A stretch of 64,000 nucleotides of DNA from Chloroflexota bacterium. GTDB taxonomy: Bacteria > Chloroflexota > UBA6077 > JACCZL01. The notes beneath the pieces are model-generated. The model saw nothing but the letters and a program-made list of their open reading frames with translations. It made no database searches and was not told where the DNA came from. Location of the stretch: the NCBI GenBank assembly GCA_030447245.1, contig JAUJPG010000005.1:90049-154048 (forward strand), read 5' to 3'. This document shows, piece after piece, positions 9,325 to 19,143 of the stretch; the stretch's first letter is position 1; the number at the start of each line of letters is the position of its first letter. The translations under genes and the position numbers were made by a program.

Positions 9325-10308
9325 GTGGCCAGGAGTCCGTTCGCCAGCGTTGGGATCCTTGGGACGGGGCTGATCGGCGCTTCCCTGGGACTGGCGCTGA
9401 AGCGGCTCGGGTCGCCGCCGCGCGTGATCGGCTTCGACATCAGCTCGGATAGCCGCCGCGCCGCCAACGCGCGCAAGGCCCTCGATCGAGCCACGGGTAA
9501 CCTGGCTGAGGCGGTGCGGGATGCCGACCTGGTAGTCGTCGCGACGCCGGTTCGCGCCATGGAGCTAGTCTTTCGCGAGATCGCCCCGCTGCTGCGACCC
9601 GGCACCGTCGTGACCGACACTGGTTCGACCAAGCGCCAGGTTCTGGCCTGGGCCGCGGCGCTACTCCCACCCGAGGTCAGCTTCGTCGGTGGTCATCCAA
9701 TGACGGGACGAGCGACGGCCGGCGCCGACGAGGCGACCGCCGACCTGTTCGACAACGCAGTGTACTGCCTCAGTCCGCCGGCGAGCGCGGACGCGAAGGC
9801 CGTCGAGCAGGTTGTCAAACTGGTCGAGATGATCGGCGGAGTCGCCTACTTCGTGGAACCCGATGAGCATGACGGACTCGTCGCGGGAGTTAGCCACCTG
9901 CCGTACGTTCTCTCAGCGGCGCTCATGCAGAGCGTGTCGGCCGACCGCGGGTGGCGCGAGGCGCGGTCGATCGCGGCCGGCGGCTTCGCGACAGCGACGC
10001 ACCTGACCGAGGGCGATCCGCGCATGTTCGCCGACATTTGCCTGACGAATCAGGACCAGATCGTCCGTCAGATCGACCGGCTGGTTAGCCATCTGACCGA
10101 GCTTCGCGGAATGGTCGAGCGCCGAGATGAGACGGTGTTCGACCGCTTCGTTGAGGCCCAGACGCTCCACCGTCAGTGGTTGGCCGGTCGAGGCGCCGAC
10201 GATGAGACGCGACCGGCGCTCGCCACCGAGGACATCAAGCCGCAGAGCCTCTTTTTCCCCAGCCGCCTTAGCAACGTTCTGCGTCGCGGGGACAAGGACA
10301 AGGACTGA
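9325..10308 (+). CDS. tyrA: Prephenate dehydrogenase
   Basis: VGILGTGLIGASLGLALKRLG, VTDTGSTKRQVL, GGHPMTGRATAGADEA, SHLPYVLSAAL; GTG start with AGGAGG upstream. Confidence 0.92.
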   Translation: MARSPFASVGILGTGLIGASLGLALKRLGSPPRVIGFDISSDSRRAANARKALDRATGNLAEAVRDADLVVVATPVRAMELVFREIAPLLRPGTVVTDTGSTKRQVLAWAAALLPPEVSFVGGHPMTGRATAGADEATADLFDNAVYCLSPPASADAKAVEQVVKLVEMIGGVAYFVEPDEHDGLVAGVSHLPYVLSAALMQSVSADRGWREARSIAAGGFATATHLTEGDPRMFADICLTNQDQIVRQIDRLVSHLTELRGMVERRDETVFDRFVEAQTLHRQWLAGRGADDETRPALATEDIKPQSLFFPSRLSNVLRRGDKDKD

Positions 10309-10326
10309 GCTGCAAGACGAAGTCAG

Positions 10327-11838
10327 CTACGCAGCGCGCCCGATGGTGCACTCGCGGGCGTACAGCTCGCGAACCCGCCGATCGAGCTCGGCCGGATCCC
10401 GCCGCGACACGGCCAGCCAGAAGTTCAGCTCTTCGTCCAGTTCGGTCTCGGGTGGCATCTTGCCGCCGGGGCCGTAGAAGCCTCCCCACACCGCGGACTG
10501 CGCGGCGAAGGCCCGCGTCTCGAACTGGAAGCAGCTCTCCGCTGTGCGGGCATCGGCGCCTGCCAGGTCGTCTTCCAGGTGCTTGGCCTCGTGGGCAATC
10601 ACCGTCGCTAGGGCCTTTGGGTCAAGCCCGCGCAGTCTGCTGCTCACGACAATCTCACGCGTGGGGCCCCCGGCGCCGGGGCGTTCGATCCGGGTGTAGC
10701 GAGCACGGGCGCGCGCCGGGAGCTCGCCAAAGCTGAGCTCCGTGGCCGACTCAAGAATCGCGTTGAGCGGCGCGAGCTGTTCGGCCGATTCGAGCGCGTC
10801 GAGTGATTCCGAGAGGTGCGCGTCCATGCGCATCCGGGTGCGCGTCGGCGCGGTCTCTGGCGGAGCCACCGCGCTCCCGGGGAGCGGCGCGAGGGCCGTC
10901 GGCGCCACCTGACGGGCAAACGCCTGGCGCAGGTCCGTGGCAGGGAGCTGACTCGGAACGCGAACGCCGTTCGGATCGTCCATGCTCAACTGGCGAAAAA
11001 ACGCACTGCCGCGCGCTTGCTGCTCGAGATCCGGTGGAAGATTCACGCCGGTCACCAGCGCCTTGAAGTACTCGGCAAGCAGCAAACCCTGGGTGCAGCG
11101 ACAGCTCGCGTCGTAGTGCATGATCCCGCGCTGGAAACGCTGGTAGATGAAGTCGCCGTTGTTCGGGTCGCGGGCCGGCGCCGAAATCGGAACGCCCCAG
11201 ATTTCGAGGTTGATCAGCGGAAGGAGGCTCCCATCACCGCCGCTCGGGAACGCGTCACGCTCGCTAACCGTGCCGACGAAGGTGCTGAAGAACTTGACCG
11301 GTTGCCCCTCAAAGCTGTCGGGCGCGGTCTGCCGGACAAACTGGACGATCGCCGCCGCGTAGTTCGGTTGCTCCGGCGAAGGGGCTGCCTCGGCCAGCCG
11401 GTCGTCAGGACCGGGGAACGTCGAGCCGTTAATTCCCGTGTACGGAAGCAGACCGGGCTCGAGCAAGTTCAGCGGCCGAACCTCGCCATCAGGCCCGAGC
11501 TGGAGGACGATCCGCTGGAAGAACTGGGTTGGCAAACCGAGGAGCTGGAACGTTCGCGATGTCGGGTAGCCGAAGGTCTTGACCTGGCCGCGCCGCCCGA
11601 AGAAATCGGCGAACTCGGGCTGGTCAATCCCGAAGCCCGTCTCGTCAAAGAAGAAGTAGATCGCCGAGTCGGATCCCTGTGCACGGGCCGGCAACGGCCA
11701 CGACAAGAGCACGAGGGCGAACACCACCAGCGCGCGGAAGGCCCACATGCGGCGGCGCTGGCCCGACATCATGTCACAAGCGTACGACTTCGTGACAGTG
11801 AAGGTCCTGATTTCTCGCTCAGTCTTGCTGCTCTTCAT
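10327..11838 (-). CDS. Exported protein with C-terminal HExxH putative metallopeptidase domain
   Basis: Signal peptide RALVVFALVLLSWPLPARAQ; VIAHEAKHLEDDLAG plus downstream Glu (ESCFQFETRAF); start may be MM near 11772. Confidence 0.6.
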   Translation of the reverse strand: MKSSKTEREIRTFTVTKSYACDMMSGQRRRMWAFRALVVFALVLLSWPLPARAQGSDSAIYFFFDETGFGIDQPEFADFFGRRGQVKTFGYPTSRTFQLLGLPTQFFQRIVLQLGPDGEVRPLNLLEPGLLPYTGINGSTFPGPDDRLAEAAPSPEQPNYAAAIVQFVRQTAPDSFEGQPVKFFSTFVGTVSERDAFPSGGDGSLLPLINLEIWGVPISAPARDPNNGDFIYQRFQRGIMHYDASCRCTQGLLLAEYFKALVTGVNLPPDLEQQARGSAFFRQLSMDDPNGVRVPSQLPATDLRQAFARQVAPTALAPLPGSAVAPPETAPTRTRMRMDAHLSESLDALESAEQLAPLNAILESATELSFGELPARARARYTRIERPGAGGPTREIVVSSRLRGLDPKALATVIAHEAKHLEDDLAGADARTAESCFQFETRAFAAQSAVWGGFYGPGGKMPPETELDEELNFWLAVSRRDPAELDRRVRELYARECTIGRAA

Positions 11839-11900
11839 GAACCCGAGTTCGACTTCTGCCGTGCCGACGGCGCCGGACTCGCCGCGGTCGCTGCTCGGTG

Positions 11901-12560
11901 TTACGCGTCGGCGGCGACCTCGAACTCGCTGTTCGTCACGACTTGCCGACCGGCACTATCACGGACGGTCACCACGACTCGGGCCGTGCCAATAACGCCG
12001 GGCGTGTCGGGCACCTCGAACACGGAATCGCATTTGCCTTCGCTGGTAAGGTCCACGTCGCGCGGCGTGGAGGTCCCGCCACCAGCGTATTCAACCCTAA
12101 CGCTGCATCTGCCGGTAATCCTCGGCTCGGTCTTGGTGGTGATCTTCTGCTCGCCACCGGGCGCCACCCTGGACCGGGGATCAACCGACACCCTGAACGT
12201 GGCCGCGGTCGGCGGAACGGGGGCGGGTGGCACTGGCGCCGCGGCGGCCGGCCCGATCGGCACCGGCGAGGCGACCCCTGCCGGGGGCGGAGCCGCGGCG
12301 GGCGCACCCGCGGTTCCCATCGGCAGCAGCCCGACGTAAATCGGTTCGCCCTCTGGGATGGCGTTCAGCTCAGCATCGGTAATCACAACCGTTGCCACCC
12401 AGCGGCGGACCCCACTGGTGATGAGGTACACCGCGCCATCGGAGCGGACGGCCACCTGGCCGTCCGCTGGCGCCATCTGCTGGGCAGCGACTGGGCCGAG
12501 CATGCTGCCAAGTAAGAAGCCGCCCGCCAGGAATGCGCCAGCTCGGATCGGAACTTTCAT
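11901..12560 (-). CDS. Exported hypothetical protein (short N-terminal VYLI..GVRRW module, Pro/Ala linker, Ig-like C-terminus)
   Basis: MKVPIRAGAFLAGGFLLGSMLGPVAAQ signal peptide; VAVRSDGAVYLITSGVRRWVATVVITDAELNAIPEGE; two Cys in a beta-rich C-terminal region. Confidence 0.65.
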   Translation of the reverse strand: MKVPIRAGAFLAGGFLLGSMLGPVAAQQMAPADGQVAVRSDGAVYLITSGVRRWVATVVITDAELNAIPEGEPIYVGLLPMGTAGAPAAAPPPAGVASPVPIGPAAAAPVPPAPVPPTAATFRVSVDPRSRVAPGGEQKITTKTEPRITGRCSVRVEYAGGGTSTPRDVDLTSEGKCDSVFEVPDTPGVIGTARVVVTVRDSAGRQVVTNSEFEVAADA

Positions 12561-12798
12561 GTGGGTCCACCTTTCCAGTTGACTCTGGGCCCAGGCCCCC
12601 AGGGTCTGGCCGGGTGCTGACAGGCAAGCCGTGCTGCCCACCCGAAGATCGGCGCGACACCCATCCGGGCGACCGGCCGCGAAGCGGCGGCATTGTACGG
12701 CTTGCAGGAGCATCTGGCCAACGTCTGGCCCCCAACCAGGTGCAGGCCGCTGGAGCGGGTCGCTCCGGGAGCGACCCCTGCTGCCGAACCAATCGCCC

Positions 12799-13578
12799 TC
12801 ACCCCGCGCAGGCTCGGACAGCAGGCCGGCTGCCAAGGCCGCCACTTGCGCAGGCCGCGACGAACGCCTCGAGCAGGCGGCGGCTCGGCATGTGAAAGCC
12901 GTGCAGGTCTTCCGGGTGGAACTGGACCGCGAGCAGCCAGGGATGCTCCTCGCTCTCGACGGCCTCGACGACACCATCTGCTGCCCACGCAACAGCACGC
13001 AATCCGCGCCCCAGGCGGCGGATCGCCTGGTGGTGACGGCTGTTCACCTCGAAGGTCGTGGCGCCGAACACCTCCGCGAGCCGTGAACCAGGCGCTACTT
13101 CGATTGGGTGGGCCAGGCCCCCCCTCGGGCTGTCTCGCGGGACCCACGGATGAGGCAGGCCCTCCGACGGCAGGTCCTGGACCAACGTGCCGCCAAGCGC
13201 AACGTTGAGGACTTGTTCGCCTCGACAGATGCCAAGGGTCGGCACGGCCCGCTCTATCGCCCAGCCCGCCACGTGCAGCTCCAGGTCGTCCAGCGCGCCG
13301 TCAGTACGAGTGGTGGGGTGAGCGGCCTCGCCGAAGCGGGCCGGCTCGACGTCCAGCCCGCCTGGGAGCAAGACTCCATGCACGAGCGTGAGAAGCTGAT
13401 CCAACCGGTCGGACGGCATCGGGGGGAGCAGCACCGGTATCCCGCCCGCCGCCAACACGGCATCCGGATAGGTCCGCCGGAGCTCGAGGTACTCAGGCGC
13501 CGTAGGCACATCGAACCCAACTGTGATCCCGATCACTGGATGGCCGGTTGCCAACCCGCGCCCCGTGCGTCGATCCAC
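12799..13578 (-). CDS. Gamma-glutamyl-gamma-aminobutyrate hydrolase family (class I glutamine amidotransferase-like)
   Basis: VHGVLLPGGLDVEPARFGE, catalytic TLGICRGEQVLNVALGGTLVQD, NSRHHQAIRRL, AVQFHPE. Confidence 0.88.
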   Translation of the reverse strand: MDRRTGRGLATGHPVIGITVGFDVPTAPEYLELRRTYPDAVLAAGGIPVLLPPMPSDRLDQLLTLVHGVLLPGGLDVEPARFGEAAHPTTRTDGALDDLELHVAGWAIERAVPTLGICRGEQVLNVALGGTLVQDLPSEGLPHPWVPRDSPRGGLAHPIEVAPGSRLAEVFGATTFEVNSRHHQAIRRLGRGLRAVAWAADGVVEAVESEEHPWLLAVQFHPEDLHGFHMPSRRLLEAFVAACASGGLGSRPAVRACAG

Positions 13579-13877
13579 GCTCCCACGCCTCTCTCGACAC
13601 CTGCGATCAGCAGGCCCGCCTCACTGAGTGTACCCACCCGCGACGCCTCGCTGTCGAGTCAGCGCCGCCTGACCAGGTCGCGGCCACAACAGAGATCACG
13701 ATCGCCCAGGCGCCAGTTTGTGCGGTCTGTACATGGCCGTGTTCGGTGAGGGCGGCTACAATCGCGCCACGTGGGCACCCACGCGCCTGCCCACTTCGCG
13801 CCGGCAGTCACTGGTCCACCCACGCGCTCGCCCGACCCGCGTGCGCACCCCAGATCACCCACAGGAGGACCTTGTCC

Positions 13878-15101
13878 ATGGCCCGTGCGCTTCCCTACTT
13901 GGCGTCCGTGCTGGTGCTCGCGCTCGCGGTTACGGGCTGCGCCCCGACCCCACCGGTGAGCCCCACCGCGGCCCCGAAGGCTGATCCGCAGCCTGCCGCC
14001 GCTTCGCCCAGCCCGGCGACGGTCGCTTCGCCTGGCGCGGCGGCCAAGCCGGCCGCTTCGCCCTCGCCGAGCCCCAGCCCGTCGCCATCTCCCTCCCCAG
14101 CCGTCAGCGTGGCGACGGCCACAGCGGTGGTCCCGGCGGTGGCCGTCAAGCCGAGAGGTCCGCTCACCAAGGTCGCCTACGGAGCGGACTTCCTGATCAG
14201 TGGGACAACGGCGCCAATCTTCATCGCCGCGGAGAAGGGCTATTTCGCCGAGGGCGGGATCGAAGTCTCGGTGTCGCGCGGCTACGGCTCGGCCGACGCC
14301 GTCAAGCGCGCAGCGACCGGCCAGGCCGACGTCGTGCAGGGCGACATCGGCACTGCGATGCTCCTTCGTGCGAACGAAGAGGCGCTCGTCAAGACCGTTT
14401 CGCCGCTCTACGGCAAGGTTCCGGGCGCGGTCCTCTTCTACGAGGACCAGAACATCAAGACCCCGAGAGACTTAGAAGGTAAGACGCTCGCCGACGGCGC
14501 CGGCTCAGCACCCCGGGTGCTCTTCCCGGCCTTTGCCGGCGTGGCCGGCATCGACGCGTCCAAGGTCCAATTTCGGACTGTCGACCCATCGGCGCGCAAC
14601 ACGATCTTCGCGGCGGGTCAGCTAGAGGTGATCACGGCCTTCATCCTCAACCTTGCGGACGTCGAGAAGCTGGCGTACAGCACCAGGCCCGAGCGCAAGA
14701 TTGGCGCGCTGCGATACGCCGACTACGGTCTTGACATGTACGGCAATGGCTACATCACGAGCGACAAGATGATCGCCGAGCAGCCCCAGGCAATCGCGGC
14801 ATTCGTCGAGGGCGCGGCCAAAGGGTTGCGTGACACCTACCAGGATGTCCCGGCGGCGGTCGACGTCGTCCGCAAGTACGCACCCGAGGTCGACCGCGAG
14901 GTGGCCATCCGCCAGCTCAAGTTGATCAAGGACCTGGTACTGACCGAGGACATGCTGGCGAATGGCCTCGGCACCCTCCAGGAAGAGCGACTCCAGAAGA
15001 CGATGGACGTCATGCGCCAATACCAGGGGATGAGCCACGCCCTCCCGCTCGCCGACGTCCACACCGCCGAGCTCCTGCCGGCGACGCCGGTCAGGCCATA
15101 A
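13878..15101 (+). CDS. ABC transporter substrate-binding lipoprotein (NMT1/THI5-like)
   Basis: Lipobox LAVTGC, Pro/Ser-rich linker, FIAAEKGYFAEGGIEVSVSRGYGSADAVKRAATGQADVVQGD. Confidence 0.88.
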   Translation: MARALPYLASVLVLALAVTGCAPTPPVSPTAAPKADPQPAAASPSPATVASPGAAAKPAASPSPSPSPSPSPSPAVSVATATAVVPAVAVKPRGPLTKVAYGADFLISGTTAPIFIAAEKGYFAEGGIEVSVSRGYGSADAVKRAATGQADVVQGDIGTAMLLRANEEALVKTVSPLYGKVPGAVLFYEDQNIKTPRDLEGKTLADGAGSAPRVLFPAFAGVAGIDASKVQFRTVDPSARNTIFAAGQLEVITAFILNLADVEKLAYSTRPERKIGALRYADYGLDMYGNGYITSDKMIAEQPQAIAAFVEGAAKGLRDTYQDVPAAVDVVRKYAPEVDREVAIRQLKLIKDLVLTEDMLANGLGTLQEERLQKTMDVMRQYQGMSHALPLADVHTAELLPATPVRP

Positions 15102-15105
15102 CGAC

Positions 15106-15163
15106 GTAGGGGCTCGATTCGTCGCGATCGCCCCGGCAATGGCGCGATGAAGCGAGCCCCTAC
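15106..15163. repeat. Imperfect inverted repeat, 11-bp perfect outer arms GTAGGGGCTCG...CGAGCCCCTAC
   Basis: Arms 15106-15116 and 15153-15163 read directly from sequence. Confidence 0.8.
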
Positions 15164-15166
15164 AAT

Positions 15167-16030
15167 GTGCCCATGATCGAGCTGCGCGCGGTCTCCAAAG
15201 TTTACCCGACCCGCAAGAAAGGGGCGGTCACGGCGCTCACCGATCTCGATCTTCGGGTAGCGGACGGCGAGTTCGTGACGCTCGTCGGCCCGTCGGGGTG
15301 CGGCAAGAGCACGGTGCTCAAGCTCGTTGCCGGACTGCTGGCGCCGACCACTGGCCAGGTCCTGATCGACGGTCGCCCGGTGACCGGCCCCCGCCGGGAG
15401 ATGGGCTTCGTCTTCCAGACGCCGGTCCTGTTGCCCTGGCGGACGGTCCGCGAGAACGTGCTACTGCCGATCGAGATGCTCGGCCAGCCAGTCGGCCCGG
15501 TTGAACGGCGCGCCGACGACCTGCTGCACCAGGTCGGCCTGGCGGACTTCCGCAAGGCCCACCCCTGGGAGCTCTCGGGCGGAATGCAGCAGCGGGTCGG
15601 CATCTGCCGCGCGCTCATCCACGATCCGGCCGTGCTGTTGATGGACGAGCCGTTCGCCGCGCTCGACGCCATGACGCGCGAGGCGCTCGGCATCGAGCTG
15701 CTCCGGATCTGGGAGGAGCAACGTAAGATCGTCCTGTTCGTGACCCACAGCATCCCCGAAGCGGTGCTGCTGGCCGACCGCGTTGTGGTGATGACCTCGC
15801 GGCCCGGGAGGATCGCGGGAATCGCCGAGATCGACCTGCCGCGCCCACGCGAGATCGACCAGGAGTACGACGACAGATTCAAGAACGCGGCGCGCCGGAT
15901 CCGCCGGCTAGTCGAGGGCGGCGGAGTGGACGAGGGACAACGGTTGGACGCGGTCGCCAGTTCGCCGTCTCATGTCATTCGTCCTCCATCCCTGGTTGGC
16001 GATGGAGGCGCCGCTGGTGGACGTTCCTAG
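15167..16030 (+). CDS. ABC transporter ATP-binding protein (nitrate/sulfonate/taurine type)
   Basis: Walker A GPSGCGKST, Q-loop VFQTPVLLPWRTV, LSGGMQQRVGICRAL, VLLMDEPFAALD. Confidence 0.94.
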   Translation: MPMIELRAVSKVYPTRKKGAVTALTDLDLRVADGEFVTLVGPSGCGKSTVLKLVAGLLAPTTGQVLIDGRPVTGPRREMGFVFQTPVLLPWRTVRENVLLPIEMLGQPVGPVERRADDLLHQVGLADFRKAHPWELSGGMQQRVGICRALIHDPAVLLMDEPFAALDAMTREALGIELLRIWEEQRKIVLFVTHSIPEAVLLADRVVVMTSRPGRIAGIAEIDLPRPREIDQEYDDRFKNAARRIRRLVEGGGVDEGQRLDAVASSPSHVIRPPSLVGDGGAAGGRS

Positions 16031-16880
16031 GGCCACGGAGGATGCTGTTCGCGGGCCGGTCACAGGCACGTCGACCGGCGATGCGGCCGAGACGCCGGAC
16101 CAGGCGCGGGAGCGCGGGTTCAGCCTTCCCGCCGACCTGGGACGCTGGACGGCACCGCTCGTCAGCGCGATCCTGATCGTCGTCTTGTGGCAGCTCTTGA
16201 TCGTGGTCGCCCGCCTGCAGCCGTTCGTCCTGCCACCGCCGATGACGGTCTGGACCGCATTCCAGGGCAACATCACTGCCCTGGTGGCGAATGCCTGGGT
16301 GACGCTGCTGGAGACGCTCGCGGGCTTCTTCTTGAGCATAGCCATCGCGGTGCCGCTTGCGATCCTGATCTCGACGTCGGCGCCGCTCCGCAACGGGATC
16401 TACCCCTTCCTGCTGCTCGGCCAGTCGGTCCCGAAGCAGGCGATCGCGCCGCTATTGCTCTTGTGGCTGGGCTACGGCGACGGGCCGAAAGTGGTCCTGG
16501 CCTTTCTGACGGCATTTTTCCCGATCGTCGTCAATACGGCGATCGGTTTGCAGATGACCCCACCGGAGATGCTGGACCTGGGCCGGCTGCTCTCCGCCTC
16601 GCGCTGGCGCCTCTTCGCCAAGGTCACGTTCCCGGCGGCGATGCCCTACTTCTTCGCCGGGCTGAAGGTGGCGATCAGCCTGGCGATCGTCGGCGCGGTG
16701 ATCGGCGAGTTCATCGGCGCCGATCGCGGCCTCGGCCAGATGATCGTCGTCGCAACGGCCAACGCCCAGACGCCCCTCGCTTTCGCGGCAATCCTGATGC
16801 TCTCATTCCTCGGCATCGCCCTTTTCGGCCTGATCTGCCTCGCGGAGCGCATCATCTGCCCCTGGTACAACAAGGGGTAG
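16002..16880 (+). CDS. ABC transporter permease (nitrate/sulfonate/taurine type)
   Basis: LLEDTLAGF-type region LLETLAGFFLSIAIAVPLAIL, EMLDLGRLLSASRWRLFAKVTFPAAMPYFFAGLKVAISLAIVGAVIGEF. Confidence 0.92.
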   Translation: MEAPLVDVPRATEDAVRGPVTGTSTGDAAETPDQARERGFSLPADLGRWTAPLVSAILIVVLWQLLIVVARLQPFVLPPPMTVWTAFQGNITALVANAWVTLLETLAGFFLSIAIAVPLAILISTSAPLRNGIYPFLLLGQSVPKQAIAPLLLLWLGYGDGPKVVLAFLTAFFPIVVNTAIGLQMTPPEMLDLGRLLSASRWRLFAKVTFPAAMPYFFAGLKVAISLAIVGAVIGEFIGADRGLGQMIVVATANAQTPLAFAAILMLSFLGIALFGLICLAERIICPWYNKG

Positions 16881-18112
16881 CGGAGCCGAAACACGGCATA
16901 GTCCGGGTCCGGCGACGGCTCCTCGCGCGCATCATCACCCACCTCGAAGTCTTCCCGCGACGCCGCTGGGAACACGACCCTGTTCGGATCGCCGTCGCTG
17001 ACGTAGCGTTCGCCCGGGTTGCGCTCGAAATGGCGGAACCAGTACTGGAGATGATCCGGCACCGCCTGGATGCGGGGGAGACGGAGGAAGTTGGTCTCGC
17101 GATGGCTCGGCGAGGTGACCGGACCGCCGCTCACCTCGAGGATCGCCTGGTGGCGGTAGCTGACGCCCTCAAAGGTGCCGGCGACGAGAAGACCCAGCTC
17201 CTCCGGATAGACACCGCCGGGCGGATTGAAGACGCGCGCCCGGTACTGGGGGACGGCCTCCTGAATCGCCTTCTGGGTCAGGGCGAGCTGGCGGACGATC
17301 TCCTGGCCGTCGATCTCACTCAAGATGGCGTGCCAGAGCGTGTGATTGCAGAGCTCGTAGCCCCCGCGAGCCAGATACTGGAGCTTCCGTTGTCGCAGCT
17401 CGGGCTGTCCAAACAGATCGTTCGGTGGGTCGGCCGCCGGGAGCACGCAGAACACGGCGGCTCGGCCGAAGTCCGGATGCCGCTCGACGAACGACTCGAG
17501 GATCCCGAGCGCGGAGCTCGGATCCACCTTGAGCTGCCCGTCCGGGCCGGCGGTAGCCTGGAACTGGCTCCGGTTCGAGTCGTCAAAGGTGAGCACGACC
17601 GGAGTCTTGCCGGCCGGAACAGAGACACGGTTGTCCAGCAAGTCGTGCAGTCCGACGAGGTAGTAGCCGTTGCGGTGCAGGTGCTCCAGATCCTTGCGGA
17701 AGTTCGCGCGCGTGCGGGTCCAGCGAAGCTCTTCGTCGCCGACCTGGTGGTACTGCAAAATCATGATCTTGCCGAGCTCGTTCGGGCGAATGTCGGCGAA
17801 GCGGGACCCGGGGGCGGGCGACGGCGCGGGCACGGCGGTCGGGACGGCCGCTGCAGCCGGGGCCCGCGACGGCGGCGGCGCGAGGCTCGGGACGGCCGCT
17901 GCAGCCGGGGCCGCGACGGGCCTGGCGCCAGCGGCCCCGGCCGGCTGGTCGGCACCACCGCCGAAGCTCCAGGTACCGAGCAACACGGTCAGGACGAACA
18001 CGTGCGATACGAAGCGTCGTTTGGCCTGCGGCGGGGGGACCGGCATCGGCAGCTCCGTTGCGAGCGCACGTGCCGCGCACTCACCGGGCCTCTTCTCGAG
18101 CGGTGACTCCAC
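16646..18112 (-). CDS. Exported polysaccharide deacetylase (NodB homology)
   Basis: VVLTFDDSNRSQF, ELCNHTLWH, FNPPGGVYPEELGLLVAGTFEGVSYRH; signal-like N-terminus; start may be the M at 18046. Confidence 0.82.
   Translation of the reverse strand: MESPLEKRPGECAARALATELPMPVPPPQAKRRFVSHVFVLTVLLGTWSFGGGADQPAGAAGARPVAAPAAAAVPSLAPPPSRAPAAAAVPTAVPAPSPAPGSRFADIRPNELGKIMILQYHQVGDEELRWTRTRANFRKDLEHLHRNGYYLVGLHDLLDNRVSVPAGKTPVVLTFDDSNRSQFQATAGPDGQLKVDPSSALGILESFVERHPDFGRAAVFCVLPAADPPNDLFGQPELRQRKLQYLARGGYELCNHTLWHAILSEIDGQEIVRQLALTQKAIQEAVPQYRARVFNPPGGVYPEELGLLVAGTFEGVSYRHQAILEVSGGPVTSPSHRETNFLRLPRIQAVPDHLQYWFRHFERNPGERYVSDGDPNRVVFPAASREDFEVGDDAREEPSPDPDYAVFRLRYPLLYQGQMMRSARQIRPKRAMPRNESIRIAAKARGVWALAVATTIIWPRPRSAPMNSPITAPTIARLIATFSPAKK
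17839..17912. repeat. 26-bp direct repeat (2 copies, 48-bp period) in the deacetylase linker
   Basis: TCGGGACGGCCGCTGCAGCCGGGGCC at 17839-17864 and 17887-17912. Confidence 0.85.
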
Positions 18113-18315
18113 ATGGCCCGGCGAGCCGAAGTCCGCCGGGCACAGGGCGAGAGGCAGCCGATCCTATCGGCCGCGACGCAAGCCTGTCCAGGCCACGGGT
18201 AACGTTGTCGCGACAAGCGCCCAATGCAGGCGAGTTTGGGCGGACTCAGCTCGCGCGAGCCGCAGCGATCGCCGCCCACCAGCCTGATGTGCGCGGCGGA
18301 GCGGCACGCGCCCGA

Positions 18316-19143
18316 TCAGTGGGTCGGCAACGGGGAGGATGGTCTGGTCGCGGCCTTGAGCTCCCGCACAAAGTCGGCGACTGTGGGCAGTAGCTCACGC
18401 GCGTCGGTACGCTCTATCAGGTCGGCAAGCGCGCTGGCGACGATCGCGCCATCCGCGTGTCCGACCAGCGCGGCGACGTGGCCCGGCGTTGAGATTCCGA
18501 AGCCGACGACGAGCGGCGTCTGGATCGCGCGCCGCGCGGCGGCGAGGAACCGGGGCAGCTCGGGGGCGAGAGCAGGCCGCGCCCCAGTCGTGCCGACGAG
18601 CGCGACGCAGTACACGAAGCCGCTCGCGCGGGCGCCGATTGCAGTCAGCCGCTCTGCGCCCGTTGTCGGCGCCACCATCCGGATCAAGTGAACCCCGGCC
18701 GCCGTGCACGCTCGCTCGAAAGGCATTGACTCCTCGAACGGGAGGTCCGGAACGATGATCCCGTCCACGCCGGCGGCCGCGGCATCCTGGGCCAGTCGTT
18801 GGAGTCCGTGGGCGAAGAGCGGATTCAGGTAGCTCATCAGCACGATCGGCAGCGCGTGACGTTCGCGGACGCTCGCCGCCAGCTCAAACGCATCCGCTAG
18901 CACAACACCCTGCCCGAGGGCGTGCGCGTTGGCGCGCTGGAGGGTAGCCCCATCCGCCAGCGGGTCCGAGAACGGTAGGCCCAGCTCCAGGCCATCGGCG
19001 CCGGACAGGGCCATGGTGTCCAGCAAATCTCGGCAGGTAGCGCGATCCGGGAAGCCGGCCGTCAGGTACGGGAACAGGCCAACCTCGTCAGCGCTCCGCA
19101 AGCGAGTGAACGTCGCTGCCAGCCGATCCGGCCGGTCACTCAT
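18316..19143 (-). CDS. trpA: Tryptophan synthase alpha chain
   Basis: [47 protein letters not shown]. Confidence 0.96.
   Translation of the reverse strand: MSDRPDRLAATFTRLRSADEVGLFPYLTAGFPDRATCRDLLDTMALSGADGLELGLPFSDPLADGATLQRANAHALGQGVVLADAFELAASVRERHALPIVLMSYLNPLFAHGLQRLAQDAAAAGVDGIIVPDLPFEESMPFERACTAAGVHLIRMVAPTTGAERLTAIGARASGFVYCVALVGTTGARPALAPELPRFLAAARRAIQTPLVVGFGISTPGHVAALVGHADGAIVASALADLIERTDARELLPTVADFVRELKAATRPSSPLPTH

Noticed and set aside
10816-12339. 507-aa plus-strand ORF
   Set aside because: Antisense to two signal-peptide-bearing genes; no recognisable domain.
12561-12798. Long 5' leader upstream of 11901-12560, considered as a riboswitch
   Set aside because: A possible TTGGCC-N18-TACAAT promoter exists, but no c-di-GMP, c-di-AMP, TPP or other riboswitch core motif was recognised.
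13579-13877. TPP riboswitch upstream of the NMT1/THI5-like binding protein
   Set aside because: No CUGAGA ... or other thi-box elements found.
16187-18106. 639-aa plus-strand ORF
   Set aside because: Antisense to the ABC permease and polysaccharide deacetylase genes; composition is typical of GC-rich shadow frames and no domain is recognisable.
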